From contig CAYFMP010000006.1 of the NCBI GenBank assembly GCA_964344215.1, positions 1-64,000 of the forward strand: a stretch of 64,000 bases of DNA, given 5' to 3'. Shown here one piece after another: positions 16,524 to 25,412 of the stretch. The first letter of the stretch is position 1. The number at the start of each line of letters is the position of its first letter. Position numbers and translations under genes: made by a program. This DNA is from CAYFMP01 sp964344215 (lineage in GTDB: Bacteria; Pseudomonadota; Alphaproteobacteria; Rhodospirillales; Casp-alpha2). The notes under the pieces were generated by a model. The model was not told the DNA's origin, made no database searches, and saw only the letters and a program-made list of their open reading frames with translations.

Positions 16524-17294
16524 CCCTCCCATCCGGGCGATCATGAAAAGCCGCCTGAACGGCATAAGCGTCTTACCGTCGGCGCGCACCGGGTAGGCGG
16601 CTTGGACGCGTCTCGAATAGTCGGCGAAGAAGATCTCGCGCTGTTTCCCGTTAAGGGCGTCCAACAGCGGCTTCAAGGCGGAGCCGCGGGTCCACTCGGC
16701 GACCGGGTTGTCGCCGTCGAGCACGTGCATGTAGATCGTCTCCCAGACATCGAGGTCGGCCACGACCGGGCTCAGAATGTCGTAGTAGACGGCCGGCTCG
16801 GCCACCGGCGCCTCGCGCAGCAACGGTTTCAGTCTTTCCGTCCATGGACCTTCCAGGGCTGTTTCGGCCATACAGGTATGGGTCGGGGCGCCGTGGTTGC
16901 ACGGCATCTGCACGGCAAGAACGCCACCCGGGTTGAGGTGGCCGGCCAATTTGGGGAACAGCTCGGCGTGGTCGTCGAGCCAGTGCAGGCAGGCGTTGGA
17001 ATAGATCAGATCGGCGGGCTGGTCGGGGTTCCAGGCCGCCAGGTCGGCCTCCAGCCAATCGAGGCTGGGATATCGGCTGCGTGCTTTTTCAAGCATGTCG
17101 GACGAGCCGTCGACTCCCCTGACCGTTGCATGCGGCCAGCGTTCGGCGATCGACACCGTTAAGTCACCGGTCCCGCAGCCAAGGTCGTAGACCGTCCTCG
17201 GTCCTTCGTGGGCCACCCTTGAAAGCAGATCGAGGCCCGGTCGCAGGCGCGGCCCCGAGAACTTCAGGTATTGGTCGGGGTTCCAGGTTCCCAC
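16512..17294 (-). CDS. tam: trans-aconitate 2-methyltransferase
   Basis: The 260-residue class I methyltransferase opens with WNPDQYLKF, typical of Tam, then has the SAM-binding YDLGCGTGDLT and GVDGSSDML, and LIYSNACLHWL after strand 4. Tam methylates trans-aconitate, a toxic by-product of the TCA cycle. The start is the GTG at 17294, with GGGAG about 8 bases upstream; a TTG one codon earlier is possible. It is convergent with ggt and overlaps its end by 12 bases. Confidence 0.85.
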   Translation of the reverse strand: MGTWNPDQYLKFSGPRLRPGLDLLSRVAHEGPRTVYDLGCGTGDLTVSIAERWPHATVRGVDGSSDMLEKARSRYPSLDWLEADLAAWNPDQPADLIYSNACLHWLDDHAELFPKLAGHLNPGGVLAVQMPCNHGAPTHTCMAETALEGPWTERLKPLLREAPVAEPAVYYDILSPVVADLDVWETIYMHVLDGDNPVAEWTRGSALKPLLDALNGKQREIFFADYSRRVQAAYPVRADGKTLMPFRRLFMIARMGGSIA

Positions 17295-17305
17295 CAATTC
17301 GCTCC

Positions 17306-18706
17306 CTAACCGGTCCTGGCCGGAAGTTCGAGCCGAAAGGCGGCGCCCGTTTCCGTCTCCAGCAGGCGAATATCGCCGCCGTGGGCCTTCATAATATCGA
17401 GAGCGATGACCAGGCCGAGGCCGGTTCCGCCATCCTTGCTGGATGCCGCGAACGGTTGGAACAGTCTGTTCCGGGCCCTTTCCGAGAGTCCCGGTCCGTT
17501 GTCGGCAACATCGATCAGCAACCGGTTCCCCTGGCGCTGAGCGCTAACCGTCAACGTCGAGGCGCCGGCTTCGCGGGCATTGTGGCCGAGATTGGTGAAG
17601 ACCCGGAACAACTGGTTGCGGTCGCCTTCTACTTCGATGTCGAAGTCAACTTCATTGCTCCAGGTCATTGCGGGTTCGGCCTCGTCCGACGCCCTCAACG
17701 CGGCCTGCGCTTCGGCAACCAGTTCCTGCAGGTGGAAACGCGAACGACTCAGCGACGGCGTCGTGTCGCCGACGTAGTCCAGTGTCTGGGTGCACAGCTT
17801 GGTGGCCCGGTCCATGGCGCCGTAGAGACGCGGTAAAACGCGCTTGACCTCGGGATCGTCGACGTCGGCCAGCTTGTCGAAGGCCAGCACCGCAGTCGCC
17901 AGGCTATTGCGAAGGTCATGGTTGATTTTGGCGACCGCCGCACCGAGGGTGGCGAGACGGCTTTTTTGTTGAAGGGCGTGCCTGATCTCGCCCTGCATGA
18001 CGGCCAATTCACGTTCGGTGACGCCGATCTCGTCGGCCCGGTCGGAAGGACGAATGTCCCGGGTCGCATCCTCCGGCGCCTCGCGGAACGCCGCGACCTT
18101 GGCTGTGATTCGCCGCATCGGCCGCACCATCAGCCATTGCAGGCTGATGTAGACCAGCCCGGCGGTGAATAGCGATATGACAATCGAAAGGTTGAGAATC
18201 CGCGCCGAGTAACCGAACATGGCCTCGCGCATGGGCGCCTCGTCGATCAGGATTTCGACTTTGACGTCCGCGTTCTTGGGCGGCACTCCGATTACCCGGA
18301 GTACCCGGTTGCGGTCTTGGGCCAGGGTTTCCAGCGCGTCGCGTATCCAACCGAAGAAAGTGCCGTGCTCTATATCGACGGTGGCATCGACCGCCGGCGG
18401 CATGTCTTTCGAAACCATGAGGACGCGTTGGTCGGGGCGGTTGAGGACGATACCGTAGGCTTCGGCGTGATAGAGCAGATCGTCCCCCAGGTCCTTGTCG
18501 GTGGCCGCCTCCGGCATGGTTTCGAGGGCCAGCGTGGCGAGATGGGCGCGGACTATGCGGTCTTCCAGGTAAACCTTGCGAAAGCGCGAGATCGATGGCG
18601 CCCAGATCATGATTTCCGCCACCATGATGAAAAATATGGTCAGCACCAGGAGGCGTGCCGACAGACTGGTCAGAGCGGGTGGCCGCCGTGGTCTGTGGTC
18701 CGCCAT
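17306..18706 (-). CDS. membrane sensor histidine kinase
   Basis: The 466-residue protein from the ATG at 18706 has an N-terminal membrane segment, a periplasmic sensor region of about 130 residues, a second membrane segment and HAMP linker, then a kinase core. The phospho-acceptor is the His of INHDLRNSL; an N-box (TNLGHNAREA), DNGPGL and GGTGLGLVIA follow. The INHDLRN form belongs to an alphaproteobacterial group that differs from the usual H-E-x-R-T box. A longer reading from a TTG at 18733 is less likely. No response regulator gene is near; the gene follows the reductase and TVP38 genes on the same strand. Confidence 0.85.
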   Translation of the reverse strand: MADHRPRRPPALTSLSARLLVLTIFFIMVAEIMIWAPSISRFRKVYLEDRIVRAHLATLALETMPEAATDKDLGDDLLYHAEAYGIVLNRPDQRVLMVSKDMPPAVDATVDIEHGTFFGWIRDALETLAQDRNRVLRVIGVPPKNADVKVEILIDEAPMREAMFGYSARILNLSIVISLFTAGLVYISLQWLMVRPMRRITAKVAAFREAPEDATRDIRPSDRADEIGVTERELAVMQGEIRHALQQKSRLATLGAAVAKINHDLRNSLATAVLAFDKLADVDDPEVKRVLPRLYGAMDRATKLCTQTLDYVGDTTPSLSRSRFHLQELVAEAQAALRASDEAEPAMTWSNEVDFDIEVEGDRNQLFRVFTNLGHNAREAGASTLTVSAQRQGNRLLIDVADNGPGLSERARNRLFQPFAASSKDGGTGLGLVIALDIMKAHGGDIRLLETETGAAFRLELPARTG

Positions 18707-18725
18707 CTCGGCTCTCCCTGCGCCT

Positions 18726-20150
18726 TTATCCAAATCTGCTCAGGAACCGGACGATCTTGCGGGTCCGCTCGCTGAACAACGACGGCGCATAGAAACTGCC
18801 TGCCGCCCGTTTCGAGACCTCGCCGAGGGTCGGATACGGCACAATGGTCTGGGCCAGTGCCCCGATCTTGATCTTGCGGTCCATGGCCAGCACCCAGGAC
18901 TGGATCAACTCACCGGCCGACGGTCCGACGATGGCGCAGCCAAGTACCCGTCCCTTCGGCGTGACGATAGCCTTGATCAGCCCGTCGATGTTGGCTTCCG
19001 CGCGGGCGCGATCGTTCTCATGGAACGGCCAGCGCAGGATACGAAAGTCCCGGCCCGAGCGCCTTGCCGCGTCTTCGGTCATGCCGACCTGGGCGAGTTC
19101 AGGCGCCGTGAACGTCACCCACGGCACGGCCTGGGTATCGGCTTTGGCCGGCAACCGAAACAGAGCGTTCTTGATGACAACGCCGGCGTGATGGCCGGCG
19201 ACGTGGGTGAACTGGAGGCCGCCGGCCGCGTCGCCGATGGCGAACACCCGCTTGTTGGACGTGCGAAGCTGCCGGTCGACCTCGATACCCTTGGCCGAAT
19301 ACCGGATACCGGCCTCGTCGAGCCCGAGACCATCGAGATTGGTCTTGCGGCCGACGGCGAGCAGGAGATGCGAACCTTCGACGGTTGCTTCGCCCGTGTC
19401 GCCGTTGGCCGCGACGGCGATCCCGGCGGCCGTATTCTCAACGCTCCTGACGGCCTTTCCTTCGTGAATCTCGACGCCGTCGGCGATCAATCGTTGGCGC
19501 ACGACGTCGACCAGTTCGGGGTCGTCCTGCGGTAGAATCGCCACCTGTTCGAACAGCGTCACGCCTACGCCCAGCTGCCGGTGCGCCTGAGCCAATTCGA
19601 CGCCGATCGGGCCGCCGCCGACGATGATCAGGTGCTGCGGCAGGTCCGGACCCTCGAACACCGTTTCATTGGTCAGGAAGGAAACGGCGTCGAGGCCGGG
19701 GATTGGCGGAACCAAGGGCGAAGATCCGGTGGCGATGACAAATCGCCGGGCGGTGATCCGGACATCGTCGACGGCAACCTCGCGGGGACCGGTGAAGCGG
19801 GCCGTCCCCCGCAATACTCGGACGCCGAGGCCTTCGAAACGTTCGACCGAATCGTTGGGTTCGATGGAGCGGATGACTTTTCGTATGTGCGCAAAGACGT
19901 CCCTGGCGTTGATCGCCGGATCGGCGGCCTCTATCCCGAACCGCCCGGCCCGACGCACGGCGGTGGCTGCGTGGGCCGCGGCAAGCAGCGATTTTGACGG
20001 CACGCATCCGTAGTTCAGGCAATCGCCACCCATCACGGCCTTCTCGACCAAGACCGTCGAGGCGCCCATCTGCGAGGCGCCGGCGGCCACGCTCAGGCCC
20101 CCGGCGCCCGCGCCGATTACGCAGATATCAACGTTCAATTGGTCGGTCAT
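18726..20150 (-). CDS. FAD-dependent pyridine nucleotide-disulfide oxidoreductase (MerA/lipoamide dehydrogenase-like)
   Basis: The 474-residue flavoprotein has an N-terminal FAD site (GAGAGGLSVAAG), the redox-active disulfide GGDCLNYGCVPSK, the NAD(P)-binding IVGGGPIGVELAQ, a second FAD motif FAIGDAAGG, and a C-terminal dimerisation domain. The catalytic C-terminal His-Glu pair of lipoamide dehydrogenase is not clear: the region PYPTLGEVSKRA has PYPT where HAHPT-like sequences are usual. No mercury-binding cysteine pair is visible. It lies between a TVP38 membrane protein and a histidine kinase. Such reductases are often found next to or fused with TVP38 proteins, so a membrane-linked redox function is likely, with substrate unknown. 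Confidence 0.82.
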   Translation of the reverse strand: MTDQLNVDICVIGAGAGGLSVAAGASQMGASTVLVEKAVMGGDCLNYGCVPSKSLLAAAHAATAVRRAGRFGIEAADPAINARDVFAHIRKVIRSIEPNDSVERFEGLGVRVLRGTARFTGPREVAVDDVRITARRFVIATGSSPLVPPIPGLDAVSFLTNETVFEGPDLPQHLIIVGGGPIGVELAQAHRQLGVGVTLFEQVAILPQDDPELVDVVRQRLIADGVEIHEGKAVRSVENTAAGIAVAANGDTGEATVEGSHLLLAVGRKTNLDGLGLDEAGIRYSAKGIEVDRQLRTSNKRVFAIGDAAGGLQFTHVAGHHAGVVIKNALFRLPAKADTQAVPWVTFTAPELAQVGMTEDAARRSGRDFRILRWPFHENDRARAEANIDGLIKAIVTPKGRVLGCAIVGPSAGELIQSWVLAMDRKIKIGALAQTIVPYPTLGEVSKRAAGSFYAPSLFSERTRKIVRFLSRFG

Positions 20151-20163
20151 GCTCGCAGCGTGC

Positions 20164-20904
20164 TCAACCCTTCGCCGTCTTATATTTCTTATAGACGATG
20201 GGGATCAGCGACAGAACCGCCAAGCCGATGATGGGGCCGAGAACCTGGGGTTCGAAGATGATGTTGAGGTCTGGCATGCCGCCTTTCTCGAAGACCATTC
20301 CGAGGCCGTTGCCGACGCTGCTGTAGACGGCGGTGCCCGGAATAATGCCCAAGAACGTGCCGATCACGTAGGTTCGGGTCGGTACGCCGAGAATGGCCGG
20401 CACCAAGTTGACCAGCCAGAACGGGAACAACGGAACCAACCGTAGCACCAAGAGATAGCTCAGCGCGTTTTCCTGGAAACCTTCTTCCATGCGGTGCACG
20501 GCGTCGCCGGCCTTGGCATGAAAGAAATCGGCAAAGGCGTAGCGGGCAATCAGAAAGATCACCGTCGCCCCCGCCGTCGCCGCGAACACGACATAGATGA
20601 CGGTCTCGACCGTGCCGAACAAGAAGCCCCCGGCCAGGGTCATCCATACCGCGCCCGGCAATGAAAAGGCGACGACCAGCGCATAGACCACCATGAAGGA
20701 CACCACCGCCAGCAGCCGATTGTCCTCCGTCCACACCATCAAGTCGTGGTGATGGGCGCTGAGCATCTCGAACGACAGGTATTCGTCGTAACCCAATGCA
20801 AAGAAACCGACGATGCCGGTAATCACAACCGCCAGCGGAGCCAAGCGCTTGACGGAAAGTCCTTGGTCTTCGGACGGAGAAGATGTCGTTTCGGGCTCGG
20901 CCAT
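20164..20904 (-). CDS. TVP38/TMEM64 (VTT/DedA-related) membrane protein
   Basis: From the ATG at 20904 the protein is 246 residues with about six membrane segments and the VTT-domain core, including FSLPGAVWMTLAGGFLFG, LLVLRLVPLFPFWLVNLVPAILG and GIIPGTAVYSSVG. The family is related to DedA and to eukaryotic lipid scramblases. The 5' extension to 21111 reads into the rpmH upstream region and is not used. It is the first gene of an apparent operon with the flavin reductase and the histidine kinase. Confidence 0.87.
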   Translation of the reverse strand: MAEPETTSSPSEDQGLSVKRLAPLAVVITGIVGFFALGYDEYLSFEMLSAHHHDLMVWTEDNRLLAVVSFMVVYALVVAFSLPGAVWMTLAGGFLFGTVETVIYVVFAATAGATVIFLIARYAFADFFHAKAGDAVHRMEEGFQENALSYLLVLRLVPLFPFWLVNLVPAILGVPTRTYVIGTFLGIIPGTAVYSSVGNGLGMVFEKGGMPDLNIIFEPQVLGPIIGLAVLSLIPIVYKKYKTAKG

Positions 20905-21074
20905 CGAGTAGGCCTTCCTCCAGTCGCTGGCAGGTATGAGGAGAATGTACCCGCACCGATCGGTGAAGTGTATCCCAAACGCGATGCACACCATCCAATA
21001 ACGTTTGCGTGAGCCGGTTCTTGGGCGCCAACGGCGAAGCTTGTGCGACCCTGTAAGCAGGCGTATCGGTGGCG

Positions 21075-21103
21075 TTGACTTCGCCCGGGCAACGCCGTAT
21101 ACA
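21075..21103 (+). promoter_or_regulatory. rpmH promoter
   Basis: TTGACT and TATACA are separated by exactly 17 bases, 30 bases upstream of the rpmH start. The strong sigma-70-type match fits the high expression expected for a ribosomal protein gene. Confidence 0.75.
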
Positions 21104-21132
21104 GCGGGCAAATCTTAGGTGGGAGTCAACCC

Positions 21133-21267
21133 GTGAAACGTACTTATCAACCCAGCAAGCTCGTTCGCAAGCGCCGTCATGGTTTTCGCAGCCGCATGGC
21201 GACCGTCGGCGGCCGCCGGGTCCTGGCCAACCGCCGTGCCAAGGGGCGCAAGCGCCTGTCCGCGTAA
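21133..21267 (+). CDS. rpmH: 50S ribosomal protein L34
   Basis: The 44-residue, very basic protein starts at a GTG (MKRTYQPSK...) with AGGTGGGAG upstream, and ends in KRLSA. Full L34 family length and motif (HGFRSRM, GRRVLANRRAKGRKRL) are present. It opens the conserved rpmH-rnpA-yidD-yidC cluster. No dnaA gene lies next to it, so this is not obviously the replication origin. Confidence 0.97.
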   Translation: MKRTYQPSKLVRKRRHGFRSRMATVGGRRVLANRRAKGRKRLSA

Positions 21268-21288
21268 ATCGGGGCGCTTGACCCGCCG

Positions 21289-21687
21289 TTGCCCCGTCCG
21301 CGCTCACCCGAAACATCCGACCGCCACGGCATCACGCGCCTGAAAAGGCGTTCGGAGTTCCTTCGGGTCGCAGGGCGCGGGCGGAAATGGGCGGCGCCGG
21401 GACTGGTTCTACAAGCCCGGCGTCACCAGAATGACGAGAAGGAGTCGTATCAGGGCCCAGGGATTCGCGTCGGGTTTACCGTCACCCGCAAGGTCGGGAA
21501 CGCAGTCCAGCGGAACCGGGCCAAACGGCGCCTGCGTGAGGCCGCCAACCGGGTCCTGCCGGACCACGCCCGAAGCGGCTTTGATTTCGTGGTCATCGGC
21601 AGGGCGGCGACGCTGAAGCGTCCGTTTGAGGCCTTGCTAGGGGATTTGGTTACGGCGTTGCGGAAACTCGACGCCTACAAGGATTGA
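21289..21687 (+). CDS. rnpA: ribonuclease P protein component
   Basis: This is the small basic protein subunit of RNase P, which matures tRNA 5' ends. The RNR signature NAVQRNRAKRRLREA and the opening ITRLKRRSEFLRV identify it. A TTG at 21289 is the only suitable start and gives 132 residues; its ribosome site is poor and translation may be coupled to rpmH, whose stop lies 21 bases upstream. Confidence 0.92.
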   Translation: MPRPRSPETSDRHGITRLKRRSEFLRVAGRGRKWAAPGLVLQARRHQNDEKESYQGPGIRVGFTVTRKVGNAVQRNRAKRRLREAANRVLPDHARSGFDFVVIGRAATLKRPFEALLGDLVTALRKLDAYKD

Positions 21688-21727
21688 AACAGCCCTGCCG
21701 AAGGCGCGGGGATCGGACCGAAACACC

Positions 21728-22021
21728 ATGCACGTCGTCGAAACACTCACAACGGCTTTTCTGATGATCCTCATACAGGGATATAGATACGTGATATCGC
21801 CGGTCCTGCCCGGATCGTGCCGCTACCATCCGAGCTGCTCGGCTTACGCCCTCGAAGCAGTGTCCGAACACGGTTCGGTCCGGGGCGGCTGGCTCGCCAT
21901 CAAGCGTATCTTACGTTGCCACCCGTGGGGAGCCTTCGGGGTCGATCCGGTACCGGAGCCGACGAGCCGGACCTCGGCCCGGCGCGGCTCCTCCCCTTCC
22001 CACGGCAACGCGGCCGGATAA
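21728..22021 (+). CDS. yidD: membrane protein insertion efficiency factor YidD
   Basis: The 97-residue protein has the family core CRYHPSCSAYALEA, with RCHPWGAFGVDPVP after it, and a short amphipathic N-terminus. YidD supports YidC-mediated insertion of membrane proteins. It sits between rnpA and yidC, 3 bases before yidC. Confidence 0.94.
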   Translation: MHVVETLTTAFLMILIQGYRYVISPVLPGSCRYHPSCSAYALEAVSEHGSVRGGWLAIKRILRCHPWGAFGVDPVPEPTSRTSARRGSSPSHGNAAG

Positions 22022-22024
22022 GCG

Positions 22025-23785
22025 ATGATCGACAACCGAAACATGATCCTCGCGGTCGTTCTGTCGATTGCCATCCTCTTGGGCTTCGAGTGGTATTCGG
22101 CCGTCACCCGGCCGCCGCCGCCCGTCGAACAGGCCGAAACCGCAGTTACCGACAAACCGGCGGAGCCGGTACCGGGCCTGCCGGTAGCACAAACGCCGCC
22201 GACCACCCAAGAGGCGCAGGTGCCGGCCGTGCCGGGCCAACCACAGATCGCCGGCGGCGAGACCCGGGCCGAGATACTGGCCCGCAACAACCGCATCCGC
22301 ATCGACACGCCGCGCCTCCACGGATCGATATCCCTGACCGGCGGGCGCATCGACGATCTGACCCTGGCCGACTACCGCGAGGAGATCGACCCGGATAGCC
22401 CGGAAATCGTCTTGCTCTCGCCGAAGGGCGTGGACGGCGCCTATTACGCCCAATTTGGATGGGTGGCTGGCAACGGCGCCGCCGTGCCCGGCGCCGACAC
22501 GGTGTGGACCGCCGACCGCCAGACTCTGACCCCGGAGGCGCCGGTGACGCTGAGCTGGGACAACGGCCAGGGCCTGGCGTTCACGCGCACCTACGCCATC
22601 GACGCCAATTACATGTTCAAGATTACCCAACGGGTCGAGAACGCCGGTTCCGCCGCCGCGTCTTTGCACGCCTACGGACTGGTCTCGAGGCGAGGAACGC
22701 CGGAGACCACCGGGTTCTATATTCTCCACGAGGGCCTGCTCGGGGTCTTCGAAGGAACACTCTCCGAGATCGACTACGACGACATCCAGGAATCGGGGCA
22801 GGTCAAGCAGACCTCGACCGGCGGCTGGATCGGCATCACCGACAAGTACTGGCTGGCCGGCCTGGTTCCCGACCAAAAGATCAAGGTTAATTCGCGCTTC
22901 CTGCATCGCACCCAGGACGGGGTCGACATGTACCAAGTCGACTACCTGGGTCCGCAACGGGTGGCGCCAGTGGGCGGTTCGGCCGAAGCCACCAACCGCT
23001 TCTTCGCTGGCGCCAAGGAGGTTCTCCTGCTCGATGCCTACGAGCAGCAGTTCAGCATCGACCGCTTCGACCTCGCCATCGACTTCGGCTGGTTCTACTT
23101 CCTGACCAAGCCGATCTTCTATGCGCTGCTGTGGATCAACGACCGGGTCCTCAACCTCGGCATTGCCATCCTGCTGTTGACGGTCGCCATCAAGATCGCC
23201 TTCTTTCCGCTCGCCAACAAATCCTACAAGTCGATGAGCATGATGAAGAAGCTGCAACCCGAGATGACCAAAATGCGCGAGCGGTTCGGCGACGACAAGG
23301 CCAAGCTCAATCAGGAGATGATGGCGCTCTACAAGCGCGAGAAGGTCAACCCGGCTTCGGGGTGCCTGCCCATACTCGTTCAGATTCCGGTGTTTTTCGC
23401 TCTCTACAAGGTGTTGTTCGTAACCATCGAAATGCGCCACGCGCCGTTTTTCGGATGGATCGTCGATTTGTCGGCGCCGGACCCGACGACCGTATTCAAC
23501 CTGTTCGGGCTGATTCCGTGGACACCACCGGAGTTCCTCTTGATCGGCGTGTGGCCGCTAATCATGGGCATAACCATGTTTCTGCAGCAAAAGCTCAACC
23601 CGCAACCGACCGACCCGGTGCAGGCCAAGATTTTTCTGTTCCTGCCCATCATGTTCACCTTTCTGCTGGCCCGTTTCCCGGCCGGATTGGTGATCTACTG
23701 GGCGTGGAACAACGTGCTGTCCATGGCCCAACAGTGGGTGATCATGCGGAGGATGGGAATCACGGGCAAGGAAGCCTTGCAATAG
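22025..23785 (+). CDS. yidC: membrane protein insertase YidC
   Basis: The 586-residue insertase has an N-terminal membrane anchor, a Pro-rich linker, a large periplasmic beta-sandwich domain (about 85-350) typical of Gram-negative forms, and the C-terminal five-helix core. The core includes the positively charged cytoplasmic hairpin (KSYKSMSMMKKLQPEM) and GCLPILVQIPVFFALYKVL. It inserts inner-membrane proteins with or without Sec. Confidence 0.97.
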   Translation: MIDNRNMILAVVLSIAILLGFEWYSAVTRPPPPVEQAETAVTDKPAEPVPGLPVAQTPPTTQEAQVPAVPGQPQIAGGETRAEILARNNRIRIDTPRLHGSISLTGGRIDDLTLADYREEIDPDSPEIVLLSPKGVDGAYYAQFGWVAGNGAAVPGADTVWTADRQTLTPEAPVTLSWDNGQGLAFTRTYAIDANYMFKITQRVENAGSAAASLHAYGLVSRRGTPETTGFYILHEGLLGVFEGTLSEIDYDDIQESGQVKQTSTGGWIGITDKYWLAGLVPDQKIKVNSRFLHRTQDGVDMYQVDYLGPQRVAPVGGSAEATNRFFAGAKEVLLLDAYEQQFSIDRFDLAIDFGWFYFLTKPIFYALLWINDRVLNLGIAILLLTVAIKIAFFPLANKSYKSMSMMKKLQPEMTKMRERFGDDKAKLNQEMMALYKREKVNPASGCLPILVQIPVFFALYKVLFVTIEMRHAPFFGWIVDLSAPDPTTVFNLFGLIPWTPPEFLLIGVWPLIMGITMFLQQKLNPQPTDPVQAKIFLFLPIMFTFLLARFPAGLVIYWAWNNVLSMAQQWVIMRRMGITGKEALQ

Positions 23786-23812
23786 CCCGCGCCCGACGGG
23801 CGGGAGGTCTTG

Positions 23813-24472
23813 ATGGCCGCCGATCTCTCCAATGCCGCCGCCGACGATGCCGAACAGGGCCGTCTGTTGTTCAGCCAAACCTGCCGGTTCGTGATCAGCT
23901 GTGCCGGCCTCGAACAGGTGCCCGAGTCCGGACTACCCGAGGTCGCCTTCGCCGGTCGTTCCAACGTCGGCAAGTCGAGCCTCATCAATGCCCTGGTCGG
24001 GCACAAGGCGTTGGCCCGAACCTCGAACACGCCGGGCCGCACCCAGCAGATCAATTTCTTCGACTTGGGCGGACGGCTGATGTTGGCCGACTTGCCTGGT
24101 TACGGGTACGCCCGCGCGCCCAAGGACCAGGTCCGCCGCTGGACCGGGTTGGTCGATACCTACCTCCAGGGCCGCGCCGAGTTGCACCGGACCTGCGTGC
24201 TCATCGACGCCCGCCACGGCCTCAAGGACAACGACCTCGGAGTCATGGCGATGCTGGATGCGGCGGCCCAGGTCTATCAGGTGGTGTTGACCAAATGCGA
24301 CAAGGTCAAGGAAGGACCGCTCGCCAGGTCGACGGACGAGATCGCCGACGAGATCGCCAAACACCCGGCCGCCCACCCGGAAATTCTCGCCACCAGCGCC
24401 AGGAAGGGGATCGGCATCGAGGCGCTGCGCAGCGGCCTCGCGACGCTGGCCCTGCCGAAGCAACTGAGCTAG
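23813..24472 (+). CDS. engB: ribosome biogenesis GTP-binding protein YsxC/EngB
   Basis: The 219-residue GTPase shows G1 GRSNVGKSS, G2 Thr in NTPGRTQQINF, G3 DLPGYG, G4 TKCDK and G5 TSAR. EngB assists assembly of the large ribosomal subunit. The ATG at 23813 has GGGAGG upstream; a TTG one codon earlier is an alternative. It lies between yidC and argB as is common in alphaproteobacteria. Confidence 0.95.
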   Translation: MAADLSNAAADDAEQGRLLFSQTCRFVISCAGLEQVPESGLPEVAFAGRSNVGKSSLINALVGHKALARTSNTPGRTQQINFFDLGGRLMLADLPGYGYARAPKDQVRRWTGLVDTYLQGRAELHRTCVLIDARHGLKDNDLGVMAMLDAAAQVYQVVLTKCDKVKEGPLARSTDEIADEIAKHPAAHPEILATSARKGIGIEALRSGLATLALPKQLS

Positions 24473-24485
24473 GTTGTCCCCCGTC

Positions 24486-25394
24486 ATGAACGAGAGCTCG
24501 AAAGATTACGCCGGAACCTGGCTGGCCCAGGCGAAGGTCCTGTCGGAGGCGCTTCCCTACATGAAGCGCCACAGCGGCGCGACCATCGTCATCAAGTACG
24601 GTGGCCATGCCATGGGGGACGACGAATTGGCTAAGATGTTCGCCCGCGACGTGGTGCTGTTGCGTCAGGTCGGCATCAACCCGATCGTCGTCCACGGCGG
24701 CGGACCGCAGATCGGCGCCATGCTTGAACGTCTCGACGTCCAGAGCGAGTTTGTCGACGGCCTCCGGGTCACCGACGCCGCCACCGTCGAGGTCGTCGAG
24801 ATGGTTCTTTCCGGCTCCATCAACAAACACATCGTGTCCGCCATCAACGAAGCCGGCGGCCGGGCGGCCGGGCTTTCCGGCAAAGACAGCAATCTGATCC
24901 GGGCCGAGAAACTCAAACGCACGACGCGCGACCCCGATTCCAACATCGAACAGGTTCTCGACCTCGGCTTGGTCGGCGAACCCAGCCAGATCGACCCCCA
25001 CATCCTGGAATGCTTCGACGATTCCGACATCACACCGGTCATCGCGCCGATCGGGGTCGGCCCCGACGGCGAGACCCTCAATATCAATGCCGATACCGTG
25101 GCCGGCGCCATCGCCTCGGCGACCGGCGCCGAACGGCTGTTGATGCTGACCGACGTCGAGGGCGTGCTCGACGAGAGCGGCGAACTGATCGCCGACCTGA
25201 CGCCCGAACAAGCCCATGCGGCGCTCGAGGACGGCACCGTCAAGGGCGGCATGATCCCGAAGGTGGAAACCTGTCTGAAGGCGGTCGAGGCCGGCGTCGA
25301 AGGCGCCGTCATCATCGATGGTCGAGTCCCGCATGCCATTCTGGTGGAGCTGTTCACGGCTGGCGGCGCCGGTACGTTGATCATGCCTCAATAG
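24486..25394 (+). CDS. argB: acetylglutamate kinase
   Basis: The 302-residue enzyme phosphorylates N-acetylglutamate in arginine synthesis. It has the ATP-binding IKYGGHAM, the substrate loop VVHGGGPQIG, and LTDVEGV further on. The ATG at 24486 is preferred; a TTG at 24474 would add four residues. It is the last gene of the rpmH cluster. Confidence 0.96.
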   Translation: MNESSKDYAGTWLAQAKVLSEALPYMKRHSGATIVIKYGGHAMGDDELAKMFARDVVLLRQVGINPIVVHGGGPQIGAMLERLDVQSEFVDGLRVTDAATVEVVEMVLSGSINKHIVSAINEAGGRAAGLSGKDSNLIRAEKLKRTTRDPDSNIEQVLDLGLVGEPSQIDPHILECFDDSDITPVIAPIGVGPDGETLNINADTVAGAIASATGAERLLMLTDVEGVLDESGELIADLTPEQAHAALEDGTVKGGMIPKVETCLKAVEAGVEGAVIIDGRVPHAILVELFTAGGAGTLIMPQ

Positions 25395-25412
25395 CGGATC
25401 GTCCGCCGCGGC

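Noticed and set aside
21133..25394. Replication origin next to rpmH
   Set aside because: rpmH can neighbour dnaA and oriC, but here no dnaA or clustered boxes are seen.
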